Assembly (NCBI GenBank): GCA_029259935.1
Contig: JAJDEH010000427.1
Coordinates: forward strand, 1-27,964
Length of the DNA: 27,964 bases
Source of the DNA: Planctomycetota bacterium
GTDB taxonomy: Bacteria; Planctomycetota; Planctomycetia; Pirellulales; Pirellulaceae
Direction: 5' to 3'
Shown here: one piece after another, positions 1 through 8,229 of the stretch
Numbering within the stretch: position 1 is the first letter of the stretch
Layout: each line of letters starts with the position of its first letter
Notes under the pieces: model-generated
What the model saw: only the letters and a program-made list of their open reading frames with translations
Database searches by the model: none
What the model was told of the DNA's origin: nothing
Translations under genes and position numbers: made by a program

Positions 1-506
1 GGGTCGTAACAAAGGGCCGCCATGCCGTGCAGCGCCATGATGATGCCGAATCGCTGGTTGTAGGCGGCCGCCTTCGCGGTTCGGCTATGGCCGCTGGCCA
101 CGACCACGCAGGGATACGGCGGCTTGCTGTCGGGTAAATACATGACCGCCGTCACGTGATGATTCGGCTGACTTTCAAAGATCACCTTCTCGACGCGATA
201 ACCGTCGGCCTTCATCTTCCCGACAACTTGGGCGTTCAGCGGCGTCCGTTTGGGAAAGCCGCCCAACTGGCGCACAAAGAACTCATGGCGACGCTGCTGA
301 TAAGCGGCTAAGTCCTCGGGCGTTTTGACCGCGTCGTATTCTTTCGAGCGGGCTTCCAACGCGGCGTGCGCCTCGCGCTGAAGGTTTGCGTAAAGCAACT
401 TGGACGGGGGGATTGGCAGCTTGCTCTCGTCGAGCACGCGTAATTCGTCGTCAGCCGCCGTCACAACGGAGGCAGCGAATAGCAGCAGCAGGATCGGTCG
501 AAACAT
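1..506 (-). CDS. Exported alpha/beta hydrolase (acetyl xylan esterase-like), 3' end outside window
   Basis: The minus-strand frame is open from ATG 506 to the window edge, giving 168 residues of N-terminal part. The start is supported by AAGGAAA about 8 nt upstream. Residues 1-18 form a signal peptide (M-F-R-P-I-L-L-L-L-F-A-A..., cleavage near T-A-A-D). The rest resembles the N-terminal half of planctomycete acetyl-xylan-esterase-type hydrolases: a helical lead-in (Q-R-R-H-E-F-F near residue 76), then beta strands ending V-V-V-A-S-G-H-S and A-A-L-C-Y-D-P at the edge. The nucleophile and the rest of the triad lie outside the window, so catalysis cannot be checked. It follows the next esterase-like gene on the same strand by 101 bp and may be co-transcribed. 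The family assignment rests on overall resemblance only. Confidence 0.7.
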   Translation of the reverse strand, partial: MFRPILLLLFAASVVTAADDELRVLDESKLPIPPSKLLYANLQREAHAALEARSKEYDAVKTPEDLAAYQQRRHEFFVRQLGGFPKRTPLNAQVVGKMKADGYRVEKVIFESQPNHHVTAVMYLPDSKPPYPCVVVASGHSRTAKAAAYNQRFGIIMALHGMAALCYD

Positions 507-607
507 GGCACGTTTCCTTGCGGGTGTCGCCTTTTTAGGCATAGCGTCTTGGTTGGAATTTCCTGCGCCGCGTGTGCGCATGTTTGATAAGTCCGAACAA
601 ACTCGAA

Positions 608-1510
608 TCAACGAGCCAGCAGTTTGTCCATCAAGAACTCGGTGGGATTGGTGTATTTGTCGGACTTGTAAACACCTTGGATCAACAGGTGGCATTCGTG
701 GCCCAGTTTGTCGGATTTTTCTTTTACTTTCACGCCGTAGACCGGATGGTGGATGCCGTGGCCGGCGTTTTCCGAAGGCAGCTTCATGTTGGGACGGTAA
801 GTCATCAGCAACGGCGGATCATCTTTGCTGAGATGATTGTAAGGCGAAAACTCCACGTAGAGAGCCTTGTGCTTTTCGTAATTCTTCAATGCGCCTTCGA
901 TGGTCGACTCGCCGACCGCCATGTTGATCATGCGATGTTTGAGGACGTTGGGGCCGAGCCAGCCTTCGATCACTTTCGGATCAATCGACGTTTGGCCGCC
1001 GGCGACCGCCGCCGCCGTGACACGAGTCGATTCTCGCAACACCGGATCGTCGGATTTGGGATCGGCCAGATCGTCATGCAACAGAATCCACATCGAAGTA
1101 CACGCGCCGGCGCTGCCGCCCGTCAACGCGATGCGCGACTTGTCGATGTTCCATTCGTCGGCCTTCGAACGGATGAATTGAATCGCTCGCGCGGCGTCGT
1201 GTACCGGAGCGGGCAATGGAGCCTCGCCCGTCAAACGATAATTGATCGCGGCATAAGAGATGCCTTTGTCGAGATACGGCTTGATGCGGGCGTAAGCTTG
1301 CTTCTTATCGCCGCTCGTCCAACCGCCGCCGTGAATGTAAACCAACAAGGGACGCGGGCCTTCACCGTCGGCTTTCCAAAAATCGAGTACGTTCATTTTG
1401 TGCGGACCATAAGACACCTCGGCTTGCGTAGCTTGCTCGGGCTTCTTGTCGTCCGCTAGGCCGGTATTGCAGGCCAGGAGGGCCAGGATGATAACTGCGA
1501 TCCGTTTCAT
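608..1510 (-). CDS. Exported alpha/beta hydrolase / carboxylesterase (BD-FAE/lipase-like)
   Basis: A 300-residue protein with an N-terminal export signal. L-L-A-C at residues 11-14 could be a lipobox, making it a possible lipoprotein. The oxyanion motif H-G-G-G-W is at residues 60-64 and the nucleophile elbow G-G-S-A-G at 131-135 (Ser133). A late histidine in K-L-G-H-E-C-H is a candidate triad base. This is the esterase/lipase fold related to hormone-sensitive-lipase and feruloyl-esterase-like enzymes, which hydrolyse ester bonds on polysaccharide decorations or small esters; the substrate cannot be read from sequence. AAAGGA lies about 8 nt before the ATG. It is divergent from the sialidase-like gene at 1621 (110 bp apart) and upstream of a second hydrolase on the same strand, suggesting a small carbohydrate-ester degradation unit (inference). 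Confidence 0.88.
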   Translation of the reverse strand: MKRIAVIILALLACNTGLADDKKPEQATQAEVSYGPHKMNVLDFWKADGEGPRPLLVYIHGGGWTSGDKKQAYARIKPYLDKGISYAAINYRLTGEAPLPAPVHDAARAIQFIRSKADEWNIDKSRIALTGGSAGACTSMWILLHDDLADPKSDDPVLRESTRVTAAAVAGGQTSIDPKVIEGWLGPNVLKHRMINMAVGESTIEGALKNYEKHKALYVEFSPYNHLSKDDPPLLMTYRPNMKLPSENAGHGIHHPVYGVKVKEKSDKLGHECHLLIQGVYKSDKYTNPTEFLMDKLLAR

Positions 1511-1620
1511 GGGTGGGTCCTTTGTGGAAGGGTTGATTTATCGTGCGAGCCTCGCACATTGTGGCCGCGCCGCGCGGTCGATGGTAGTATGGCGCGTGTT
1601 CTTACCAAGGAGTTTCAAAA

Positions 1621-3552
1621 ATGTGTTTTTCCAGCGTAAAACTGATTTGTGCTGCCATCATCGTTGCCAATGTAGCTTTCGTCAATCCAATGCGGGGCGA
1701 CGAGCCGGCTTCCGCGATCTCGCTCGATGCGGCGACACGAGCGCGATGTTTGCAAGTGCTCCGCGAGGGAATGCTAGGCGATGACTTTTGGCCGGCCATT
1801 CACGCCGCCGAAGGATTGACGCTGGGAGGCGCGGGCGATGAAGTGATCGAGTTTCTGTCGCCGAAACTGGCGGGCGAGCAGGACGATCAGCGCCGCTGCG
1901 GGATCACACGCGAGTTGGCGCGCGCCGGCGATCGCAAGCAAGCGGATGTCATGCTCGGGATTCTCGCGGGCGACGACGATCATGGACACGTCCACGCCGC
2001 GGAGAGCCTTTACAAAGTCGTCGAGATTGGCGACGGAGTGGCCATGCGCAAGGCGTTTGGACAAAAAGAAAACCCGCGGCTCAAGCTGATGGCCGCCGGT
2101 GCGCTCGGGCGGTGCGGCAATCCGGATGCGATGCAATACCTGCGCGAGATGCTCGGGTATGACGATCCTGAGCTTTTCAAAATCGCCGCTTGGATTCTTG
2201 GACGCATCGGCGACAAGAGCGACATCCGGCGGCTGCAAAAGAATCTGCCGCGATGCAATGACGAATTGACCAAAGCGTATCACGAACATTCACTCGCCGC
2301 GCTCGGCGACGCGGCCGGCATGAAGGCTTTGGCCCGTAACCTGACCAGCGACGACCCGGCCATGCGGACGTACTCCGCCACCTTCGCCGGCGACGCGCGT
2401 GCCTTGGCCGTCGCCGATAGGCTCAAGGAAATGCTCGACGATCCGCATCCCGATGCGCGAATCCGAGCTGCCCAGTCGCTGCTGGTACTAGCTCGTCCCG
2501 CCGACTCCGACCCGAACGAAGACATTTCGATGTTGGTCTACCCGGCGACCAAGAAAAATCCTCGCTACACCGAAGGTTCCATTCTGGAGCTTAACGACGG
2601 GTCCCTGTTGTTCGCCGCCACCGAATTTCAAAACAGCGGCAGCGACTTTGCGAAAGCCCACATCGTCGCCCGCCGCTCGCGCGACGGCGGCCGCACCTGG
2701 GGCGATCCGCGCATCTTGCAGAAGAACACCGGCGGCTTGAACGTGATGAGCGTTACGCTTCGGCGGCTTGCCCCGCCGGCCGCGCCCGGATCGATCGCGC
2801 TCTTCTTTCTTCGAAAGAATGCTTACAACGATTTGGAAATGCTGGTCCGCGTGTCGACCGACGAAGCGAAAAGCTTCGGACCGCCGGTGCTTATCACCGA
2901 AGACGACGGCTATCACGTGGTCAACAACGACCGCATTACGCAGCTATCGAGCGGCCGGCTGCTCGCTCCCGCGGCGTCAACGGCCGATGTGCGGAAGGTC
3001 AATCACTTTGTTTCGCACTGTTATCTTTCAGACGACGGCGGCCAGACTTGGCGCAACGGAAAAGGAAACGTCGACGCTCCCAAACGGGGCGCGATGGAAC
3101 CGGAGGTCGTGGAACTGAACGACGGCCGAGTGCTGATGATTGTCCGCACGCAACTGGGCTACATCGGCAAAAGCTACTCGACGGACCAAGGCGACACCTG
3201 GAGCAAAATGAAATCGCTGGGCGTAAAGGCACCGGAAGCTCCCGCCACGCTGCGCCGCATTCCATCGACGGGCGACTTGCTGCTGATCTGGAACAACACC
3301 TACACGGCGGGAGCGGGTCACGGCGGGCGGCGGACACCACTGACGGCGGCGATTTCCTCGGACGAGGGCCAGACATGGCACGTCGTCGACAATCTAGAAA
3401 CCGATCCGAAACGGACCTACGCCTACACTAGTCTCGCCTTTGTTCGCAATCGCGCGGTGATGAGTTACTGGGTAAGTTCGCCCGGCAGCGGCGACCTTTC
3501 CTGCCGATTCCGTTCGGTGCCGGTCAGCTTTTTTCTGCGTTGCACGGAATAA
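1621..3552 (+). CDS. Exported HEAT-repeat plus sialidase/BNR-repeat protein
   Basis: A 643-residue protein with a signal peptide (about 1-26, ending near M-R-G-D-E). Residues 40-292 are helical HEAT/PBS-like repeats (for example A-A-G-A-L-G-R-C-G-N at 158-167 and I-A-A-W-I-L-G-R-I-G at 188-197). Residues 300-640 form a six-bladed sialidase-type propeller with Asp boxes S-R-D-G-G-R-T-W (353-360), a degenerate one at 412-419, S-D-D-G-G-Q-T-W (470-477), S-T-D-Q-G-D-T-W (520-527) and S-S-D-E-G-Q-T-W (579-586). Proteins of the BNR family include true exo-sialidases and many with unproven glycan roles; whether the catalytic Arg triad and Tyr/Glu are complete was not established. AAGGAG sits about 8 nt before the ATG, a strong site. 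The HEAT half may be a protein-binding scaffold. ExbD-like is next on the same strand. Confidence 0.88.
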   Translation: MCFSSVKLICAAIIVANVAFVNPMRGDEPASAISLDAATRARCLQVLREGMLGDDFWPAIHAAEGLTLGGAGDEVIEFLSPKLAGEQDDQRRCGITRELARAGDRKQADVMLGILAGDDDHGHVHAAESLYKVVEIGDGVAMRKAFGQKENPRLKLMAAGALGRCGNPDAMQYLREMLGYDDPELFKIAAWILGRIGDKSDIRRLQKNLPRCNDELTKAYHEHSLAALGDAAGMKALARNLTSDDPAMRTYSATFAGDARALAVADRLKEMLDDPHPDARIRAAQSLLVLARPADSDPNEDISMLVYPATKKNPRYTEGSILELNDGSLLFAATEFQNSGSDFAKAHIVARRSRDGGRTWGDPRILQKNTGGLNVMSVTLRRLAPPAAPGSIALFFLRKNAYNDLEMLVRVSTDEAKSFGPPVLITEDDGYHVVNNDRITQLSSGRLLAPAASTADVRKVNHFVSHCYLSDDGGQTWRNGKGNVDAPKRGAMEPEVVELNDGRVLMIVRTQLGYIGKSYSTDQGDTWSKMKSLGVKAPEAPATLRRIPSTGDLLLIWNNTYTAGAGHGGRRTPLTAAISSDEGQTWHVVDNLETDPKRTYAYTSLAFVRNRAVMSYWVSSPGSGDLSCRFRSVPVSFFLRCTE

Positions 3553-3613
3553 ACCGGGCAGGGTCTCTCGAACTGCAGGGCGTCGAAAGTTGTCCCTCGC
3601 GAGGAATCCTGCC

Positions 3614-4081
3614 ATGAAGTTCAGAAAACGCGCACCGTCCGCCGAAGTTTGCCGTCTTCAGATGTCGGCGATGATCGACATTGTGTTTCTGCTGTTGGTT
3701 TTTTTTGTGATGACGTTCCGGATCGTGGCTCAGGAAGGTGATCTCGCAATCGACGGCCCAGCGACCGCAGGCACTTCAGGGACCAGTGAAGTGATACACG
3801 TCACTGTTGAAGCCGATGACGCGGGTAAAGTGGCGGCGATTCGAGTTGGAGGCCGTTCTTTGGAATCTGTCGAGCAGCTAAAAGAGTTCATGAAGGAATT
3901 GGCCGCCGATGGATCCGACGTGGACGCGGAGGCGTCTTCAGTGGTCTTGGATTGCGACGATCAACTGGACTATTCCCATGCGGTGGCAATCATTGAAGCA
4001 GTCACCGGCTATAAAGAAGTCGACGGTAAGACGGTCACTTTCAAGCATCAACTGAGTTTCGCCGCACCGGCAGACAACTAA
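3614..4081 (+). CDS. ExbD/TolR-family biopolymer transport protein (orphan)
   Basis: A 155-residue protein from ATG 3614, chosen over an upstream in-frame TTG at 3590 because GAGGA (3601-3605) lies 8 nt before the ATG. A short basic N-terminus is followed by one transmembrane helix (about residues 18-38: M-S-A-M-I-D-I-V-F-L-L-L-V-F-F-V-M-T-F) and a periplasmic domain. Asp22 in the helix matches the conserved proton-channel aspartate of ExbD/TolR. These proteins normally work with ExbB/TolQ and TonB/TolA to couple proton flow to outer-membrane transport. No ExbB or TonB partner is next to it here, so it is an orphan copy or its partners are elsewhere. It lies 61 bp after the sialidase-like gene and may be read from the same transcript. 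Confidence 0.85.
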   Translation: MKFRKRAPSAEVCRLQMSAMIDIVFLLLVFFVMTFRIVAQEGDLAIDGPATAGTSGTSEVIHVTVEADDAGKVAAIRVGGRSLESVEQLKEFMKELAADGSDVDAEASSVVLDCDDQLDYSHAVAIIEAVTGYKEVDGKTVTFKHQLSFAAPADN

Positions 4082-4085
4082 CAGC

Positions 4086-4217
4086 CTGTTGAAAAACCAA
4101 TTGTTTAGGCCGGATCAAGCGAAGCGCCGCTCCGGCAGTTCCCAGTTTTCCTTCAAACGGTGGATGCCGGAACGTCGTCGCATCGCTCCTCGGTCCGGCC
4201 TACGTGTTTTTCAACAG
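4086..4217. repeat. 132 bp MITE-like palindromic element
   Basis: The ends are a perfect 12 bp inverted repeat: C-TGTTGAAAAAC (4086-4097) and GTTTTTCAACA-G (4206-4217). Inside are further nested arms: AGGCCGGA (4107-4114) with TCCGGCCT (4194-4201), and TCCGGCA (4131-4137) with TGCCGGA (4165-4171). No coding frame is seen in it. It lies 4 bp after the exbD-like stop and 58 bp before the stop of the convergent gene, so its RNA could fold from either direction and act as a bidirectional terminator. The shape fits a non-autonomous miniature element; no target duplication was identified. Confidence 0.75.
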
Positions 4218-4275
4218 AAAACCTAGACAATCGATGACGACCAAGCGAAAGTGAGTGGTGGTTGCCTAGGCGAAG

Positions 4276-6153
4276 CTAGGCTTTGCGAATGAAATCCGCC
4301 GCGTAGCTGCGAACTTGCTTGCCGTTCAGCACGTGCAGGATTCGCAGTTGTTGCAGCGTACTCTCGCTGAACTGCCCCATTGGCAAGTGGACCCATTTTT
4401 TTCCGAAACGCTTGGCCATCCGCCGCCAGCCCGCGCCAGGTGGCAGCGGACTAAGCAATGCGATCTGCGGGCATTGGCTGTGCAGGCAAGCCGCCGCCAA
4501 AATGCGTTCCTCCATGGTTTCCGTAAAGTCCAGGCGGGGGTCGGTCCAGATATCGGGGATCGGGATGGGTGGAAAAATAAACAACGCGCCACCGTAGGTC
4601 GCCATGCAAATTCCAGGTCCGACCGGCTCATTCTGAAAGTCAGTGGCGAAAAATCCGAGTGTCGATTCTTCGTCATGCTCGGCGAACCAGGTACTCCGCC
4701 AGGGATAGTCGCGCGGGTCGGCAGGTGAATCGAACAGCATGACCGCGCAGTCCAAATCGCCGCGGCTGGGTGGCATCACCTTGACGTAGATATCGCCCTC
4801 ATACCAATGACGAAGTGTATCTCGAATGTCGATGCCGTCCTGGATGCTGGTCGTGAATTTTTCCGTTCGCGCCAGGTCCGCGCCCATCACCGCCTTGGCC
4901 CGATCGAAAACGTGCGAGCGAAAGCTTTCGATCTGATCATCTTCCGGCGGCCAACTGCATTGCGAATAGGGATTCCACCGCTGCCGCCATTTTTCGATCT
5001 CTTTGGGGTCCGCGCGACGTTTAAGCTCCAAGCTGCGCCACACGATGGGCGGACCGGGCAGTCGGCTGACCATGCCGACCAGATCGCCGTCGGGCAACTG
5101 CGATTGGTCGATGCCCATCTTGATTTCATCGTGAGGTACATACGCGTTGTAGGGATACTCGCGAGCGGTTTCCGCGGTGTGAAGGGCGAATTGGTCGCCC
5201 GCGATCTGCTTGGCGGCCATAACGATCGTGTACAGATCGGGCGACATCCGCCGTTCGATCAGCGACAGGTTGCGAATGTACTTCAAGCAAGTTGACAACA
5301 TGTGCGGCGTGATCTTTCGCGCCCGCCCCTTGAGGTCCTCGCGATAAGCTTGGCGGGCCGCGATCAGCAGTTCCTTGACGCCGTCGATCGACAGATTCTC
5401 GTCGTCTTCCAGTTCCGCTCGGGCCCGTTCGTACAACCCCGTAATGAACGGCAATTCGCCCAGCACGAACGCCAGGGTGTTCGGGTCGATCCGGTAGGTT
5501 TCTGGATCTTCCACGAAATCATCTTCCACCAGCGAAGGCGTTTGCTGCGCGTAGGCTTCGCGAATCCAGGGCCAGTCCAGAACACTGCATACGAACAAGA
5601 TCGATTCGTAGCGCGCTTCCAGTTCGTGCAGCCGGCGGGCCATATGGACGACTCGGTCTTGCGGCTGGCCTTCCGGAGGGCGACCGATAGCGGGCAGCAT
5701 GGCGGCGGCGAACCGCTCGATTTGAACTTTCTTCAATGCGTAGGGATCGGGCAGCACCGCGCCGTGCGGATCGAAGCGAGCCGTCTCCAAATCAATAAAA
5801 GCGCGCGGAATGTGTTCGCCCAAAGCGCCTCGCAGCGCGGCAATCACGCCTTGGCACGGATCGATGGGCACGTAACTCAGCGTCCGTCCGTCCGATTCGT
5901 CTTCCTGATCGGGCGTCCACTCGCCGCCATACTCGACGGGCTCGGCCTGCGTCACGACGGTCGGCGTCGGCAAGTAGGAAATGGCCTGTTCCACGTCTTC
6001 TTGAAAACTAGGAGGCAGGGGGACGGCAACACAGTCGAAGCGTTCGTCGAGCATGACGCGTCGCACTTGCAACGCGAAGTCGCCGCTGCCGTGGATTATC
6101 GGTAACGCGGTAATTCGGGGACTGAAACGGAGGACGTCGTGAAAGAGGGTCAT
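4276..6153 (-). CDS. Conserved hypothetical protein, 625 aa, possibly Tiki/TraB-like at the N-terminus
   Basis: I do not recognise this family with confidence. The protein is 625 residues, with no signal peptide and no membrane helix, so it is probably cytoplasmic. It is rich in Trp, Pro and acidic residues. The N-terminus (I-I-H-G-S-G-D-F-A near 19-27, then F-D-C-V-A-V-P-L-P-P-S-F about 39-50) recalls the opening of TraB/ChaN (Tiki-fold) proteins, where a His-rich turn precedes a D-V-V-x-x-E-like strand. Here the usual glutamate position reads Pro, so metal-dependent hydrolase activity is doubtful. The C-terminus has a short strand-loop segment (Q-I-A-L-L-S-P-L-P-P-G-A-G-W). The ATG at 6153 has no visible Shine-Dalgarno, and a decayed repeat element ends 10 nt upstream of it. 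It is on the same strand as the membrane protein gene that precedes it. Confidence 0.75.
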   Translation of the reverse strand: MTLFHDVLRFSPRITALPIIHGSGDFALQVRRVMLDERFDCVAVPLPPSFQEDVEQAISYLPTPTVVTQAEPVEYGGEWTPDQEDESDGRTLSYVPIDPCQGVIAALRGALGEHIPRAFIDLETARFDPHGAVLPDPYALKKVQIERFAAAMLPAIGRPPEGQPQDRVVHMARRLHELEARYESILFVCSVLDWPWIREAYAQQTPSLVEDDFVEDPETYRIDPNTLAFVLGELPFITGLYERARAELEDDENLSIDGVKELLIAARQAYREDLKGRARKITPHMLSTCLKYIRNLSLIERRMSPDLYTIVMAAKQIAGDQFALHTAETAREYPYNAYVPHDEIKMGIDQSQLPDGDLVGMVSRLPGPPIVWRSLELKRRADPKEIEKWRQRWNPYSQCSWPPEDDQIESFRSHVFDRAKAVMGADLARTEKFTTSIQDGIDIRDTLRHWYEGDIYVKVMPPSRGDLDCAVMLFDSPADPRDYPWRSTWFAEHDEESTLGFFATDFQNEPVGPGICMATYGGALFIFPPIPIPDIWTDPRLDFTETMEERILAAACLHSQCPQIALLSPLPPGAGWRRMAKRFGKKWVHLPMGQFSESTLQQLRILHVLNGKQVRSYAADFIRKA

Positions 6154-6163
6154 GGGGGGTAGC

Positions 6164-6430
6164 TTTTAGCGGTTAGCGGTTAGCTTTTGAAGAAATGAGT
6201 TGAGCATTTTTCTTACTTCAGCAAGTTGAGTGGTTAGGACTTCGTGTTGGTCTTCAAGATATCTTAAATCGTGGCAGAGCAGCAGTTGGTATTCGACCTC
6301 GCTGGGTGATCCCATCGCAATATGGCGGAATTGACACGGAAGCTCGCCGAATCTGACTGGTCAGGCCGTACAACTCCTCGCGCGGAAACGCCAAAGCCAG
6401 GAGCCAAAAGCTAATCGCTAATCGCCAAAA
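6164..6430. repeat. 26 bp inverted repeat pair bracketing a dead four-helix-bundle gene
   Basis: The left copy (6164-6189) is TTTTAGCGGTTAGCGG plus TTAGCTTTTG. The right copy (6405-6430) is its reverse complement at 23 of 26 positions. Each arm contains a tandem heptamer (TAGCGGT twice on the left, GCGATTA twice on the right when read on the minus strand). Together they would close a stem around the ~215 bp between them. The left arm ends 10 nt before the ATG of the 625-residue gene. Confidence 0.75.
6166..6390 (-). pseudogene. Four-helix-bundle protein (S23/IVS family), decayed
   Basis: Read on the minus strand from about 6388, one frame gives F-P-R-E-E-L-Y-G-L-T-S-Q-I-R-R-A-S-V-S-I-P. This is the second-helix signature of the small four-helix-bundle family first known from intervening sequences in 23S rRNA genes. 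The expected N-I-A-E-G segment is missing. After the SIP codons a different frame continues A-M-G-S-P-S-E-V-E-Y-Q-L-L-L-C-H-D-L-R-Y-L-E-D and ends E-V-R-K-M-L-N-S-F-L-Q-K-L-T-A-N-R-stop at 6166, matching helices 3-4. So an internal deletion of roughly 25 codons plus a frame change, and loss of the first helix, have inactivated it. The last codons are encoded by the flanking inverted repeat. Confidence 0.8.
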
Positions 6431-6432
6431 CC

Positions 6433-8229
6433 TCACGGCCAACCTTGATTATGATACTCACCCATCGGTTTCAGCAACCTCATCAAGGGTGAAAGATCGG
6501 CGTGTGGCAATCCCTCTCGCTCCGCCCGTTCTTCTCGCACAAAAATGGAAGTTCCGGCCAGTATTGCGTCTGGGTCCATCGGATCGCCGCCCGGCCGGAC
6601 GTCAAAAAACACGCATCGCCAACGGCCGCCGGCGAGCAGGTTCGACAGCAACTGCCGGCCCTCGCGCGAGCCATAATAGACAAATGTATTGTTGATAATG
6701 AGCGCCGGGTACTCGCGCTGTCCGTCGGGTCCCGGTGCGATATCGCGGCGCATATCTTCTTCGGCCGCGATGGGATTTGCGTCGGCCAGTTGCTGGAAGA
6801 TTTCGTTGTAGCGCCGCAAGGTCTCCGGCGTGTTCGTGGCCAGGCGTGCGTCGGCGAACACGCGTTTTTCAGGGCAGATGTGATAAATGCAGACCGCCGC
6901 GCGGCCTTGGCTCATTGCGTATACATGGTCGGGCATGCCGGCGCGATTCAGAAACTCAGCCGCCTCGTGGCCATAGTCAGGCGACTCACCCAATCCGAAT
7001 CGGATCTTCGGATCCCGCAGCAACGTGTTGTGGTAGAATCCAGTACATACCATCACGAGCAACGCCGCCAGGCAGATCGCGACCAGAGCCGGCAAGCAAT
7101 CAGACAATTTCGGCGTCTCGGCGTTCGCTTTCCCTCCTTTGTCATTGCCGTCCGCGCTGCACGCCAGGCTCAACAAATCGCCGACGTTCAAGCGCAGAAT
7201 AATGCCTCCAACCAGCGCTAGCAGGATGGCGTTGCGGACCATCTGCCAGGTCAGATAGCAAAAAGCGACAAACAGTAGCAGGCGGAAGGCACTGATCCGT
7301 CCGCGGCCGGCGAGCCAACCAAACGTCGCCACGCAGCCGGCGACTATCAGTGCCAGCATCGACCAAGGCGGACTGCTAAAAACAACGGCCAACCCGCGTT
7401 TGGCGATGAAGTCGCTCAGCCCATCGAGTTCCGCGGCAAAGAACTGAAAAAACTCGCGGTCCGCGCCGCTGGTCGCGCGAAACAAACCCAAAGGAACAAG
7501 CACTCCATGAATACCATAGGGATTCAAATGCGCCGCGATCAGAGTCAAGCCCGCGGCGGCCCACAACGCCGGCCATGGCAGATCGCCTGCTTCCCCCTCG
7601 GCGGAATGCTTTGCTGGTCCGAACTGCCGCCAAGCTCGATCGATGAGAAAACAGGCCAGCACCACGAACTGCAATATGAACAACCCCTGCACATTGACCC
7701 ACACAAGTTGAATCAACGGTAGCAACCAGATCAGCCAGGGTCGCGTCTTGGAGTGGTAGAGTACCGCGATCGTGCTGGCCAGCAGCAGTAGCGACAGCAT
7801 CTCGGGCCGAACAAAGTAACGCAAGTTGAACGCCAGTGCGACCGGCAACCAACAAGCAACCGTCTGCCAGCGAGGCCAGCCCTGTTTACCAATGGCTACG
7901 CCAACTCCAACCGTCGCAGCGCCCGCCAAGCTCTTGGCAACGACCAGCCCAGCGGCCCCGCTCAATGCCCATAGCGCGGCCACCGCCAGTTGAAATCCCC
8001 AGTGCAGGTTCATCCAGGGCGCGTCCGGGTTGGTATAGGTATACCAATCGGTCCGCGGAACTTCACCGCGTTCCCACATTAATTGCCCCGTCCGCAGATG
8101 CACCCAGATGTCCACGTTGACCAATCGGAAGCAACCGAGCAAAAAGACCAACAACAGCAAACCGGGCAGCCACAGATGGCCGCACCATGCCATAGTCATG
8201 GCTCTAGAACGTGACGTAGTTGTTTCCAT
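6433..8229 (-). CDS. Multi-span membrane protein, glycosyltransferase (PMT/GT-C)-like
   Basis: From ATG 8229 the protein has 598 residues; the frame stays open up to an ATG at 8526, but that N-terminal extension looks non-coding and neither start has a clear Shine-Dalgarno. About ten hydrophobic helices fill residues 1-400, beginning W-L-P-G-L-L-L-L-V-F-L-L-G. The first loop has D-I-W-V-H-L-R-T-G-Q-L-M-W followed by P-R-T-D-W-Y-T-Y-T. This D-x-W-x-H-L-x-T-G pattern is common in planctomycete and delta-proteobacterial membrane proteins related to GT-C glycosyltransferases, where an early acidic loop residue is catalytic. A ~200-residue soluble C-terminal region follows (A-L-I-I-N-N-T-F-V-Y-Y-G), probably extracytoplasmic. 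Substrate unknown. It is upstream of the 625-residue gene on the same strand, with the dead cassette between them. Confidence 0.78.
   Translation of the reverse strand: METTTSRSRAMTMAWCGHLWLPGLLLLVFLLGCFRLVNVDIWVHLRTGQLMWERGEVPRTDWYTYTNPDAPWMNLHWGFQLAVAALWALSGAAGLVVAKSLAGAATVGVGVAIGKQGWPRWQTVACWLPVALAFNLRYFVRPEMLSLLLLASTIAVLYHSKTRPWLIWLLPLIQLVWVNVQGLFILQFVVLACFLIDRAWRQFGPAKHSAEGEAGDLPWPALWAAAGLTLIAAHLNPYGIHGVLVPLGLFRATSGADREFFQFFAAELDGLSDFIAKRGLAVVFSSPPWSMLALIVAGCVATFGWLAGRGRISAFRLLLFVAFCYLTWQMVRNAILLALVGGIILRLNVGDLLSLACSADGNDKGGKANAETPKLSDCLPALVAICLAALLVMVCTGFYHNTLLRDPKIRFGLGESPDYGHEAAEFLNRAGMPDHVYAMSQGRAAVCIYHICPEKRVFADARLATNTPETLRRYNEIFQQLADANPIAAEEDMRRDIAPGPDGQREYPALIINNTFVYYGSREGRQLLSNLLAGGRWRCVFFDVRPGGDPMDPDAILAGTSIFVREERAEREGLPHADLSPLMRLLKPMGEYHNQGWP

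Noticed and set aside
572..1459. Plus-strand frame of 295 codons
   Set aside because: Antisense to the esterase gene with HGGGW and GGSAG motifs; the translation has no protein signature.
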